A DNA stretch of 64,000 bases from Kwoniella bestiolae CBS 10118 (lineage: Eukaryota > Basidiomycota > Tremellomycetes > Tremellales > Cryptococcaceae): the NCBI RefSeq assembly GCF_000512585.2, contig NC_089242.1, positions 1,116,001 through 1,180,000 of the forward strand, given 5' to 3'. Made by a program: the position numbers and the translations under genes. This document shows positions 32,890 to 45,092 of the stretch, one piece after another. Under the pieces are notes generated by a model. That model ran no database searches. It had not been told where the DNA came from and saw nothing but the letters and a program-made list of their open reading frames with translations. Each line of letters opens with the position of its first letter. Position 1 is the first letter of the stretch.

Positions 32890-34907
32890 GATAGTACGTT
32901 GAGTGATATGTCTAAGATATCGATGTTATGCTTGGTATGTTCAGCGAGAGGGGAGAAAGACTGGAGGACTAGCTGTTGATATATATTGGAAGATTATCCA
33001 GATAGGAAGGTCGAGTGAGTTGAATAATGATGATGATGATGATTATGTCAAGAACAAAACACGCCAATTATACGGTGTTTCTGATTCCGTGTGTGTGAGT
33101 GTGTGTTATTGTTGTTGTTCGTTGTTGATGGTGAAGGTAATGACGGTATCAAGCGTTGATTGTTGTTCGGCTTATGATATGAATGACAATGGTTATGGTT
33201 CTAGCCTATTGTCAATAGTTGTTCACTCAGCACTAGCAGAATATGATGGATGATAACCGATCAAGCCATGGACCATGAACAATGAACAATGACAAGGGAG
33301 GACAAGGGATCATTCTCTCACTCTCAATGATGACGACTCAACCGCGTGGCGTAGCACGAGCTACCCATGTCCCTGGGCTGTAATTGCCACATTACCATTC
33401 GCCGCACTACACCTTGAGCAAAACGCCGGCTACTCATCACGAAGTAAGGAGCCCCACAGTGGAGGCTGTCCGATCTCGCAAAGAGTAATGTTGATGACGA
33501 TCTCATGCGATGCGATCGACAGATGAGGTAAAATAGTGGTGATGTTCAGACTGAATCAATATTGGTATGGTATGCATTCCTCATCTCGAACTCATCTTCC
33601 AACTACCGCTTCTGTTAGTCAGTGATTTATCACGAATACACCACAAGCGACAACTACCGAAACCGCATATTCAGCTTTCAACAATGCCCAAATCCAAATC
33701 CACTTCCAAGCCACCTCCCAGTCCAAAGACATCGAAGAAAGAGCCTGTCCCTCTGAGTGAACTCCCTAAACCAACCATCATCAACTCACCCAAAGGAAAA
33801 GGCAAAGCACGAAGAGTAAAGCAAGAGTATTATTCTGGCACCGTACCGACCTACGTCTTACCGATTCACCCGCTTTGACACGAGCACTGGAGATCGAGAA
33901 TATAGAGTACTTCTGGCCGATATGGTGCTTCGATCCGAATACGTTTACAAACATCGAGTAGGGCTGAACAGATGGAACTTCTTATTGGAATCTATGAATA
34001 ACTTAAGTGAGGAGTATACCAAGGTGAATAACAAGCAGAAATTATGGGTGTTCAGGAGTAGACCGGAGTTGGTGATTCGGAAGTTGATAAGGGATTGGGG
34101 GGTTACGCATATTTGTTGGGAGAAGGATAGTAATGCTTATTCCAAGGTGAGCAGCTCACACACGCTGTCATGTGCCGCAAGTTCACTGACGATCTCACTG
34201 AGATAGGTCAGAGACGAGAGGATCTTTGCACTAGCCGAAGAAATGGGAATACAAGTAATAGCTACTCCCGGACGACACTTGTTCGACCCAGACGAAGTGA
34301 TAAAGCAGAATAAAGGTAAACCCACCATGACACTGCACCAATGGCAGGGAGTGAGTCTCCTTCCATTACCATGTCGCCTTTGGAGTCCTACTTGATATCC
34401 TCCGTGAGTTACAGCTGACCCATTGGGCTAGGTTACCGCCAAGATGGGTGAGGTATCCCAACCGGCCCCTACACCCTCATCTATACCCGATCCAGGACCA
34501 TCGGAGCTACAGGATAACAGAGAGGAAGAATGGGGAGGTACGAGGGAGTAGATCTAAATGCGGACGTGAGAACAGGAGACGATACGTGCTTTGGTGAGCA
34601 TGAATACCTGGCAATCACAAGATCCCACTCAATGAGCAGTATATCCAACTCTCACTGAACTCCCAAGTGGCTGATTCAACCCTTCCACAGACTCCCTCAC
34701 GGGTCCCAAAGACTCCCCATTCTCAGTCCCCACAATGTCCCAACTAGGTTTCCCACCCTCCACCACGACCATCCGAGGCGGCACGATAGAGGCCCACAAG
34801 CGATTAGACCTGTTCCTATCGGATAGAGAGAAAGTAGCTAAATTCTCGAAACCGCATTCTGCACCTACTGCTCGAACCTTCCACTACGCTTTTGAGCCCG
34901 TATATCC
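32890..34907 (+). repeat. tandem duplication, unit 1 (truncated photolyase 5' part and promoter)
   Basis: This 2,018-base unit recurs almost unchanged at 34908-36932. I saw no base substitutions while comparing them, only length differences: three bases near 33108, one A near 33805, one G near 33937, one G near 34533 and two bases near 34869, all shorter in unit 1. The right junction continues straight into the start of unit 2 (GATAGTACGTTGAG at 32890 and 34908). Confidence 0.9.
33684..34907 (+). pseudogene. truncated, frameshifted photolyase copy 1
   Basis: Corresponds to the first four exons of the photolyase gene at 35705. The frame breaks near 33805 because one A is missing from an AAAA run, again near 33937, near 34533 and near 34869, and the copy stops in the middle of the fourth exon where unit 2 begins. 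It lacks the whole FAD-binding C-terminal half. Either a decaying partial duplicate or a false duplication in the assembly; see findings. Confidence 0.85.
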
Positions 34908-36932
34908 GATAGTACGTTGAGTGATATGTCTAAGATATCGATGTTATGCTTGGTATGTTCAGCGAGAGGGGAGAAAGACTGGAGGACTAGCTGTTGATAT
35001 ATATTGGAAGATTATCCAGATAGGAAGGTCGAGTGAGTTGAATAATGATGATGATGATGATTATGTCAAGAACAAAACACGCCAATTATACGGTGTTTCT
35101 GATTCCGTGTGTGTGAGTGTGTGTTATTATTGTTGTTGTTCGTTGTTGATGGTGAAGGTAATGACGGTATCAAGCGTTGATTGTTGTTCGGCTTATGATA
35201 TGAATGACAATGGTTATGGTTCTAGCCTATTGTCAATAGTTGTTCACTCAGCACTAGCAGAATATGATGGATGATAACCGATCAAGCCATGGACCATGAA
35301 CAATGAACAATGACAAGGGAGGACAAGGGATCATTCTCTCACTCTCAATGATGACGACTCAACCGCGTGGCGTAGCACGAGCTACCCATGTCCCTGGGCT
35401 GTAATTGCCACATTACCATTCGCCGCACTACACCTTGAGCAAAACGCCGGCTACTCATCACGAAGTAAGGAGCCCCACAGTGGAGGCTGTCCGATCTCGC
35501 AAAGAGTAATGTTGATGACGATCTCATGCGATGCGATCGACAGATGAGGTAAAATAGTGGTGATGTTCAGACTGAATCAATATTGGTATGGTATGCATTC
35601 CTCATCTCGAACTCATCTTCCAACTACCGCTTCTGTTAGTCAGTGATTTATCACGAATACACCACAAGCGACAACTACCGAAACCGCATATTCAGCTTTC
35701 AACAATGCCCAAATCCAAATCCACTTCCAAGCCACCTCCCAGTCCAAAGACATCGAAGAAAGAGCCTGTCCCTCTGAGTGAACTCCCTAAACCAACCATC
35801 ATCAACTCACCCAAAGGAAAAGGCAAAAGCACGAAGAGTAAAGCAAGAGTATTATTCTGGCACCGTACCGACCTACGTCTTACCGATTCACCCGCTTTGA
35901 CACGAGCACTGGAGATCGAGAATATAGAGTACTTCTGGCCGATATGGTGCTTCGATCCGGAATACGTTTACAAACATCGAGTAGGGCTGAACAGATGGAA
36001 CTTCTTATTGGAATCTATGAATAACTTAAGTGAGGAGTATACCAAGGTGAATAACAAGCAGAAATTATGGGTGTTCAGGAGTAGACCGGAGTTGGTGATT
36101 CGGAAGTTGATAAGGGATTGGGGGGTTACGCATATTTGTTGGGAGAAGGATAGTAATGCTTATTCCAAGGTGAGCAGCTCACACACGCTGTCATGTGCCG
36201 CAAGTTCACTGACGATCTCACTGAGATAGGTCAGAGACGAGAGGATCTTTGCACTAGCCGAAGAAATGGGAATACAAGTAATAGCTACTCCCGGACGACA
36301 CTTGTTCGACCCAGACGAAGTGATAAAGCAGAATAAAGGTAAACCCACCATGACACTGCACCAATGGCAGGGAGTGAGTCTCCTTCCATTACCATGTCGC
36401 CTTTGGAGTCCTACTTGATATCCTCCGTGAGTTACAGCTGACCCATTGGGCTAGGTTACCGCCAAGATGGGTGAGGTATCCCAACCGGCCCCTACACCCT
36501 CATCTATACCCGATCCAGGACCATCGGAGCTACAGGATAACAGAGAGGAAGAATGGGGGAGGTACGAGGGAGTAGATCTAAATGCGGACGTGAGAACAGG
36601 AGACGATACGTGCTTTGGTGAGCATGAATACCTGGCAATCACAAGATCCCACTCAATGAGCAGTATATCCAACTCTCACTGAACTCCCAAGTGGCTGATT
36701 CAACCCTTCCACAGACTCCCTCACGGGTCCCAAAGACTCCCCATTCTCAGTCCCCACAATGTCCCAACTAGGTTTCCCACCCTCCACCACGACCATCCGA
36801 GGCGGCACGATAGAGGCCCACAAGCGATTAGACCTGTTCCTATCGGATAGAGAGAAAGTAGCTAAATTCTCGAAACCGCATTCTGCACCTACTTCGCTCG
36901 AACCTTCCACTACGCTTTTGAGCCCGTATATC
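34908..36932 (+). repeat. tandem duplication, unit 2 (contains the functional promoter and 5' exons)
   Basis: Matches unit 1 (32890-34907). Its reading frames are intact and it continues without a break into the remaining photolyase exons. Confidence 0.9.
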
Positions 36933-38371
36933 AAGTTCGGGTGTATAGGAATAAGGGAGTTGTGGTGGGGTTGTAAGAGGGTTGTGGAGGAGTATAAGAA
37001 AGGGGGTGGGAAGGGGGAGACTAAGGAGCCGGAGAATATGTTTGGACAGGTGGGTGAACCCTTCTCTGCTGCCTGTACTCTCGCAGCTACCCCTGGATAA
37101 TACTATGGAATGACATGGTGCACCAAGGTACGCTACGTGCTAACTCCTCTGATCTGGTGACAGCTCGAATTCAGAGACATGTACGCCTGCGCCGAAGCCT
37201 CTGTGCCACATTTCGAGCGGATCCGCGGTAACTCCGTGTGCAAATACGTTGCGTGGTCTCTCCAGAATCAATATGATGAGGACGGGAATGAGATTCTACC
37301 GAGACCAAGAGACAAAGACGAACAAACGGAACAGCGGTTTGAAGCTTGGAAAGAGGGTCGGACGGGATTCCCATGGATAGACGCGTGTATGAGACAGCTG
37401 AAACATGAGGGGTGGATACATCATTTGGCGAGACATAGCGTTGCGTGTTTCCTGACGAGGGGGCAGTGTTATATTTCCTGGGAGAGGGGGATGGAAGTGT
37501 TTGATGGTGAGTCACTCTTCTTTTTTCCCTCATTCTTCTCTTTTTTCCCTCTTTCTCAAACCTCTGACGACTATTCACATGGATGAGCTAATGTGCGGGT
37601 TGCGAACCGCAGAATGGTTGATAGATTGGGATCCTGCTTCGAATGTGAGTGCTGTTTTGCCCTGCCGTACGACTTGAGAGTATGTTTGGCTTATTGATAC
37701 GATAGCCTGGGAATTGGATGTGGTTGAGTTGCTCGGCGTTCTTCTCGCAGTACTGTGAGTGATTTATACGAACCCTGGTGTCATGGGATATAGTTAAAAG
37801 AATATGCAGTCCGAGTGTACGGTCTCGTATCATGGCCTCAGAAGACTGACAAATCAGGAGCGTTAGTGCGGAAGTACTGTGAGTCGAGGACTTCATTTGG
37901 AGATGTTCGATTGAGAAGCTGATCAAGCGGTGATCGAATCATTTCCAGGTCCAGAGCTCAAGGATTTCCCGGACAAGGTGAATTGCCAATCCTTGATTTA
38001 CGTATGGATCACAGCGTGAAGCTGACCACCAGCTTGAACAGTACATATACTCCCCCCATCTCGCACCTCAAGGAATCCAAGAAAAAGCCAAATGTATAAT
38101 AGGCAAAGATTACCCCTTCCCAATACTGGACGAACACCTCGAAAAGGATGTATGCATCGCAAGACTGAAAGATGCCTTCCACCTGAATTATCATGGGAAC
38201 GATGAAGACGTTTTGAATGGTACTGCCGAGAGGAAGTTGATAGAGCTGCATGAGGAGAATGGACATACTAGGGAGAAGATGATTGAGGGGAAGGAGGACG
38301 ATAAGAAGCGCAAGAGAGAGGCTGATGGGGAGGGGGCTTTGGACAAGTTCATTAAGAGGGAGAAGAAGTAG
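35705..38371 (+). CDS. (6-4) photolyase / animal-type cryptochrome
   Basis: Ten exons (35705-36169, 36230-36373, 36455-36617, 36715-37049, 37164-37506, 37613-37644, 37706-37754, 37810-37878, 37949-37977, 38042-38371) join to 652 residues. The N-terminal photolyase domain begins at RVLFWHRTDLRLTDSPAL. The FAD domain shows TGFPWIDACMRQL, GWIHHLARHSVACFLTRG (the His and flavin-contact region of the (6-4)/cryptochrome group), GNWMWLSCSAFF and the YSPHLAP region. A Lys/Arg-rich C-terminal tail (DKKRKREADGEG) is a likely nuclear signal. Function: light-driven repair of UV (6-4) photoproducts, or light sensing; sequence alone does not separate the two. An in-frame ATG at 35588 would add 39 residues. 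Confidence 0.93.
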
Positions 38372-38689
38372 GTGTGAATGGTAATCTACAGGGATCTGCC
38401 TCAGTCGGATGAGAGGAAATTTATCATGTAGCGGTCTTTGACCATTGGACATTCATCATATAATGGCACCTCTTCAAAGCAGTATGTAGCTGTGAAGTCC
38501 GGATAAGCAGGAAAGCTTCATGAGTGGACACAAGTTAAACATCCCTCGAACGGGACATGCAAGACAGCGGGAACAAGTTAGACAAGGGTCAGCCTTGCCC
38601 CTCGCTTAATGAGTATGGCCTGCGGAAGTACATGAAATTGAAGGATCGAATCTTCGGAAGCATAGCTTCTGACTATTCATTTCAATAGG
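38372..38689. other. intergenic region downstream of the photolyase
   Basis: No gene recognised. Ends at the TATA-containing start of relic D2. Confidence 0.5.
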
Positions 38690-39050
38690 TATAAATAGCT
38701 TGCTTGATCTTTATAATTATAATAATAAAAGTATTTTTCCAATAAATGTAAATCTCGTAAACTACACTATTTATTCGCGCCTTCGCAACCTTTGCTTGTC
38801 TTATTCAGATGCATATCGCTCGCCCTATTACAGTGGTACCCCCTGCCTATGTCGGGATCCAGATTGTTCTTAGCAAACAGGTGTTTTAAGTTTGTTATCG
38901 TTTGTGAACATGAGTCATTGTCAGTTGCGTGGAGAAAGGAGTTACGTCTCGTCCTCATCCTAGAGCGGGTTGAGGAGGGCAAATGCTCATGGACCTTTGT
39001 TATCCTTTCAAGGTGCTTGAATCTCAGAGTGTAACTTGTCATGTGCCAAG
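38690..39050 (+). pseudogene. relic D2, diverged duplicate of the segment at 21240
   Basis: Shares with 21240-21690 a GGTATAAATAG box, an ATG about 50 bases later (here followed at once by a stop codon), the string GTCTTATTCAG, a coding-like HIARPITVV/YIVRPLTAV match, and a shared GTGCTTGAA near the right end. The open frame is destroyed. It lies immediately upstream of family B copy B1. Confidence 0.42.
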
Positions 39051-39209
39051 CACAACATCAACGTATCAATGTGACAGTGGTTCGCCCTCCCCGCCCTGAT
39101 CTTTCTCTTCAGTCCCCTTCACCCACAACTGTTCTCTACAGCTAAATCTCACTGCGCCAAGTACTCATTCACATCTGCAACCAAAAATCACGTATTCTTC
39201 AGAATTGCG

Positions 39210-40700
39210 ATGTCCCCTTCGTCCACATCATTACCTCCAGCCACTCTCAGCTTCAACCTCAAATGGGAGTCAGACTCCAAGAAGCTCATCATTACACCAC
39301 ACTACACCCGTCAGCTCCCTTCCGACAGTGGGGAAAAGAGGGAATATCAGCTCCCGCCAACGGTGATCGCACAAGGGATCAAAAACTTCAGCGACGAGTA
39401 CCAATATGATTGGAATAGCCGAGCGGAGCGGAATCTCCCAGGAGTGAACGACGAGATCTCTAAGAAGATTCATGAAATGTTCGATAAGAGTCTCCAAGAG
39501 TGGCGGGGACCAGATCAAACGACTGAGATGGAAAAAGATTGCCGAGGTCTACCTCAGTCTGCTGAGATCTATCTAACAGAACATGATATGTTACCTTCAA
39601 CGATCGTAGTCACGAATTGGTCGCGAGAGCGCGTACACCCTCTCCGAAGATCCATCAACGCAATGGGGCTCGTCAGGGCGTCGGTCACGGCCATGAGGAA
39701 GATGCCTGAACTGTTCCATTATATGAGCGATGTAAAGAGCGCACGAGATTTCTTTCAAGCGGTCAAAGTGAGAATGATTGGTAGTACTTCCTTTGGAGAT
39801 GTTGTGCTCGATCCGACCTTTCGGAGCTACGTCGTGGACCAAGTTGGTAGGACAAAGCTTGATCCGTTCTTGTACTGTCCTCCGAAGATGGTATCAAAAA
39901 TCTACGAGATCAGCAAGAACCTTCGAAGGGTTCTTCAGGGTAGGATGCCGTCTTCTTCCACCGAGGTTGAGAGTCAATTACGGCACGATATCAATCGAGG
40001 TATCCAGAATTCCTTCACTTCCCAGAATGCATGCAAGGAATTCCTAACTCTGGATGTTGTACCTCCCTCATCGCTCGAGGCTGTCCATATCTCCTCCGAC
40101 AACGACGCTGCGCCGTCTATATGGTTGGAACACTATCCCCCGGGTAGCGTGAAGCCTTTGGAAAATGCATTGGGACAGAAGTACCCGGACGACAACATAC
40201 GAGTTAGTACAGGTCTGAAATCGTTCAATCCATCTTGCGTTACTCTCAAGCGCGGCTCCCCCAAACTCCGCCTGAGCGTTCAAGGGCGATATTCCAATGG
40301 GGATCCTTCTTCTAAAGCTTACTACCTGGACCCGATTAGTATAATCGAGGTTCTTAAAAGCTTCTCAAATGCGACTGTTAAGGCTCACGACTTGCCCAGC
40401 GTTCTACAATAATCAGATGCAATGATCAAATGGATGATGCAGGCCAGAATCAGGGAATCTTCTTGGTCTTCACGCCACGATCTGTTCGAAGTTCCTATCG
40501 AAAGATTATCGACCGATACTCGAAGTTTGGTTCTGTCATCTTCTGCGCTTAGATCACCCTGGACAAGAACGAACAAGGATGGTACAACAGGAGTCGAGTT
40601 TAAGGAATTGCAACTCTTGTCGTATCCTGAAAGTCACGTGGCGGAACTGATCAACATGATGAGGTCGAGCTTTGGTGATGAAATTTGTGTCGGGAGCTAA
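39210..40700 (+). pseudogene. family B copy B1, interrupted by one stop codon
   Basis: The frame is open from the ATG at 39210 to a TAA at 40410-40412, then continues open in the same frame to 40700. The paralogue at 41448 aligns along the whole length: LPPA near the start, AERNLPGV versus AERSLPGV, HDMLP, VHISSD, STGL, and after the stop LQLLSYPESHVAEL versus LQILSYPKEHITEL. Where B1 has TAA, B2 has a Glu codon. The conservation downstream shows that the stop truncates a formerly or still longer protein of about 496 codons. No known domain. Protein is soluble and without a signal peptide. Confidence 0.7.
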
Positions 40701-40775
40701 AGGGTGGTGTCTCCGTTTGCGATCTATCGTGCATCACTGTGTGTAGTCTTAATTGGTCTCCATATCAAAGTCACG

Positions 40776-40850
40776 GATGATAAGAAGCGGAAGAGGGAGG
40801 CTACTGGGGAGGGAGCGATGGATGAAAACTCCGTCCAGCGGGAGGAGAAA
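40776..40850 (+). other. fragment resembling the photolyase 3' end
   Basis: The stretch GATAAGAAGCGGAAGAGGGA and what follows match the photolyase C-terminal coding region at about 38293-38330 with roughly five differences in 38 bases, then fades. It sits between the two family B copies and is a trace of segmental duplication. Confidence 0.6.
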
Positions 40851-41447
40851 TTCTATAGATGTCGAGTTGGGCCGCAATTGTATCGCTGTACGCTTTGTAG
40901 ATGTCATTCTGAAATTGAGCACTGGGAGTAGACAGATATAGAGAATCATTGTTGAGTCTCTTCTGATCAAACGGGGTAGGTTAGGAGTCATATCACCTTA
41001 CTAGAGAAGTATGCTCGGACGTTGATCGTGATTTTCTGATGTCAACTTCCAGTGAGATTCGCCCTGTGCTATATTGATCACCAAGCAGATTTGTATCACA
41101 TATAATGGACATCTTGGCACCGAGCTGAGACAGTCCGCATCGATGGGCTTTAAAGAATCAACGAATCATAGCAGGTGTTTCCTTTTTCAGCCTACGACAC
41201 CGCCACCTCCTAAGGCGGAGCTTGGATTCATCTTGCAGAATTTTTTCCTCCTTTATGCGACAGTCTCCCAGTCCGCTGAAACAAGTCAATCGAGTTCTGG
41301 TATAAATGCAGCTCAGGAGTGTGTCGAAACGACTTTTGTCCGGTTTTCCCTCCAAAGTCTTTTTAAAACCCTATCCACAGTAGTCTAGCTCTTAACAAAG
41401 GCATTTCCTCAGCTGTTACTATTTCCGCCCTCCCCGTAACGAGAATA
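40851..41447. other. spacer upstream of B2 with TATA box
   Basis: No gene supported. GGTATAAATGCAG at 41299-41311 lies about 145 bases upstream of the B2 ATG and is a probable TATA element. Confidence 0.5.
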
Positions 41448-42956
41448 ATGTCCACCTCAGTAAGCACCTCGCTTCCTCCAGCCCGCTGTGATCTGAATCC
41501 CAGATGGGAAAGGAAATACGAGAGGTTGAATGTTACGCCTTACTACACCCGTTTACTCCCCTCCGGCAAAGGGAAACGGACAGTCTACACTATCCCTCCG
41601 GAAGTTTTCGCTCAGGGGGTAAAGTACTTTAGCGATACTTATGATCCCAACTGGGCATCCCAAGCGGAGCGATCACTGCCAGGAGTGGAGAAAGCCATTG
41701 ACCAAAGGTTAAGTGAGTCCATGTAGAGAAGTCTAGACGAATGGCAGGCATCGGGAGACACCCGCGAGATCGGGTTTGAAGAGCTTCGCTACATATCTGC
41801 CAAGATTAATTGGTCAAGACATGACATGCTACCCCGAATACTCGTTGTGAAGAAACTACCAGAACAACATCTTTCAGCCCTGACGGACGCCATTTCAGCA
41901 AAAGGGTTTGACAAGGTGTCGGTTGAGCTCGCAGGTGGAGATCCGGAATTTTACCATCCACAAAATAAACCGGGTCTCTATCGATACATCTTGCAAAAGC
42001 CGTCGATCAAGTATGAGGCGTCCTCGAACAGCTTGTTGATCAACCCGATGCTTCAAAGCGTGATTGGCACCGACCAAGGGATTTTCGTGAAGAAGGAGCC
42101 AGTTGTATACTGCTCACAGGAGATGATAACTCAGATATATGGTAGTCTCAGAGATTCTCACATAACACTTACCGATCATACACCCCGAGGGCCAAAGGCT
42201 ACTAGACAACAACTTGACGATCTGATAGACAAATCAATAATTCAAGCGTCAACCCGGAGACCATGTCGAGGATACTGGACCGTTGATTCTGTACCTCATA
42301 GACGTACGGAGACCGTCCACATCTCCTCTGACCAAGCTCCGTCCTTCTGGTTGGAACAGTACCCTGAGCACAGCCTCAATCAGCTGAAAGATGCTTTCAA
42401 GCGTGTATACCCTTGTGATAAGATCAAGGTTAGTACAGGATTGAATGCCTTCAACCGTTCTTGCGTCTCCATGAAGGCAGATGGACCAATACTTCAGCTT
42501 AGCGCTCAAGGTCGATCTACGGATGATCCCTCCACATCAGGTCACCTAAACCCATCTACTATAAAAGAGGTCCTGAGTGGATTCGCAAATCATTATTCAT
42601 ACTCTCTAAACCCGAGAGACCTGCTGATGGAATCAGATGGGTTGATCAGGAGACTGATGGCGGCAAAGATCCGGGTGTGTTCCAGGTCAGACAGCCCGAG
42701 CACGATGTTCAAAATCCCGAGGGACAGACTAGCAGCGGAAACTCAAACAGTGAGCTTGCGCTCCTCATCAAACGGCGCGGCAAGCAGAAGAGCGTTGTCC
42801 GAATACCACAAAGATGGAAAGCATAGGATCTCGTTTCCTGAATTGCAGATTTTATCGTACCCCAAGGAACACATCACAGAGCTGGTCGATGAGCTTAGGG
42901 GATACTTGGATGGTGGTCGAGAGCTGACCAGCAGTGTAAGCTCGAACAAAGACTGA
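41448..42956 (+). pseudogene. family B copy B2, interrupted by one stop codon
   Basis: Same family as B1. The frame opens at 41448, meets a TAG at 41724-41726, and resumes in the same frame to a TGA at 42956 (about 502 codons). At the stop position B1 carries an Asp codon in the matching context (EMFDKSLQEW versus ESM-stop-RSLDEW). No intron of plausible size covers the stop. The downstream part retains VHISSD, STGLNAFN and LQILSYP. It could also be expressed as a shorter protein from the ATG at 41826. Function unknown; no membrane segment or signal peptide. Confidence 0.7.
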
Positions 42957-43424
42957 TTTTCTCGATAGTCGAAACCAACACTTGCCTGGGATTGGGACTC
43001 TCTGCCTTGTATATATCCATTCTCATTTCTATGCATGAGTATGTCTCGTGAACATCCGACGTCTGCATCAAGTGGGAATAAGGGCTTTTCTGAGATCAAA
43101 CTTACTGCCACTCCACCTAACCAGGTATACTGTATGCACCTGCGCCTCGGTTACTACCGGCTGATGAAACACACTACTAGTACTCGATTGCTCGGTCATG
43201 CACATGGTCAACAACAACATCAAATAACACTTCACAAGTGACTCAATTCAGTACAGTATCATCTCAGAAATATATCCACATCTATCTGATTATCAGCATC
43301 CATACCCTCGTTGAACGACACTATTACGCCCAGCTTTATCCAATAAAACAAATCATCGACCCCTCGTACACCAGCAGACCTGTTCCGACTATTCAGATCA
43401 GCAGCTCGTCGACGTCCATCGACA
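42957..43424. other. intergenic region, NTA1 promoter side
   Basis: No supported gene. Short overlapping frames only. Confidence 0.5.
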
Positions 43425-44881
43425 ATGAGTCATCCCTCGACTGCACCCCCTTCGCGACCCTCTTCCCCTGCTCCTCTGTATCGTAGATCTCCTGTAAGAA
43501 TAGCGTGTGTACAATATGACGTGAAAGTGAGCATTGATATTGTGATGCGTCTTCCAGGCAGGGGTGATGCTGATGATTGCTATAGCTTGGGAGAGTATCA
43601 GAAAATTCAGCAAAGGTCGAGCGGATGACCAGAAGGTGAGTGTCTCGAAATCGTGTCCCATTCATTGACATCGTCGCTGAAGTGATCATCAGCTTGCAGC
43701 CTGGCTCCATAGATCTACTAGTATTGCCTGAGATGTGTCTATCAGGATACATGTTCAATTCCCCTACAGCGATCCTACCATATCTCGAACCCCAGCGCAT
43801 CGGACCCACATCCCTTCTAGCTCGTTCCCTCGCCCAACGACTGAAATGTTACGTCATCGCTGGATATCCGGAAGGTTTACCCTCAGCACCTCAACCTTCC
43901 AGCTCAACGGAGGGTATATCATCAGGATCGGAGAGTAACGCCGGGCCATCAGAGATGAAGCAGTTAGAAGGGGAAGGAACCGGTGTAGGATGGAATTCTG
44001 CTGTGGTCGTTGCACCGTCTGGTGAAGTCGTGGGGAACTATAGGAAGACTTTCAGGTTTGAAACTGATAAGAGTTGGGCGAGAGAGGGTGAGTGAATGGT
44101 GTTCATTCCGATACAAGCGGTAGCTAATGGAGCGCTTAGGGGATGGGTTCATGCACTTTGATCTACCTGAACCGCTAGGAAGAGTCGCTGTAGGGATATG
44201 TATGGGTGAGTGAGGACTCGCTCCTGTTCAAAATGTGTCGATGCTAACCATCAGGGCAATAGATATGAATCCCAAGGACTTTGTAGGTGAGCTAGACTGA
44301 TGCCATCTTGATATATGTCTCCTGGGCTGATTCTCAACCTTCAGCCCCGTGGGACGCATTTGAACTCGCCAACTACTGTCGAGACAATGCGGTGGATATG
44401 CTTGTAGTACCGTAAGTCATGCATTCAATAACCCTATATGGAAGCTCACCACCCATAATATCGCAGGATGAACTGGCTCAGTCCACCTGCCGAGCCGCCC
44501 GAGGTCATGACCGAAGAAGAGGATCCGAATGCTCCCTCAGAGTCCAATCTGAATTATTGGGCCGCTCGCTTACAGCCTCTACATGATCCTGTACCTGGTT
44601 ATACTACACCGAGAAATGTAGGTTCAGACCCAGTAGGCGGTAAGGAAGTGGTTTTTGTGGCGTGTAATCGTGTGGGTACGGAAGAAGGTAAGCCGATTTG
44701 TCCTTGATATCCCAATTAGCGCGCCTGAGCGTTAATGAGAATCTGCTGAAGCATCCTTGCAGGTACAAAGTTCATCGGAACAAGTAGTGTGATGACCATA
44801 TCGTCAAACCCCTCAAGGATTGAACTGGTGGAATGTTGTAATATATCGGAGGAAAGGGTAATGAGCGCTACTGTGACATGA
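43425..44881 (+). CDS. NTA1: protein N-terminal asparagine/glutamine amidase (nitrilase family, Nta1-like)
   Basis: Eight exons (43425-43526, 43586-43635, 43693-44087, 44140-44205, 44263-44286, 44345-44411, 44467-44687, 44763-44881) join to 347 residues. The nitrilase triad is visible: Glu in LLVLPEM, Lys in GNYRKTFRF and Cys in VAVGICMDMNPKDF. The CMDMNP signature and YCRDNAVDMLVVPMNWL are characteristic of Nta1. The enzyme deamidates N-terminal Asn and Gln to Asp and Glu, feeding the Arg/N-degron pathway. Intact, although it lies inside an accessory island; it is shorter than the yeast enzyme. Confidence 0.9.
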
Positions 44882-45092
44882 AGCATCATGATGCGATCTT
44901 TGCTTATATCAGTCAGGCTTCTCACAAAAGTGATCGTCGAGACACACATCCCCACGACCAAATGCGTGAACTGTTTGAGAATGAGGCGATTCCATTCAAC
45001 ATTGCTATTCACATCGACTGGAGAACAAGTGAAATCCTGTCATGGCTTCAGACCATGAAAGACTTTGCGCTTCCTCTTTCTAAGCACGCGCA
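44882..45092. other. short intergenic spacer
   Basis: 3' flanks of NTA1 and of the minus-strand family C copy C1. Nothing else seen. Confidence 0.5.

Noticed and set aside
38767..39042. Minus-strand 91-codon open frame
   Set aside because: The homology with the segment at 21240 reads better on the plus strand, and the minus frame has no counterpart in that copy.
41705..41740. A tiny intron removing the in-frame TAG in family B copy B2
   Set aside because: The only GT-AG pairs around it give introns of about 14-19 bases, far below the shortest credible ones here, and the paralogue has continuous coding sequence.
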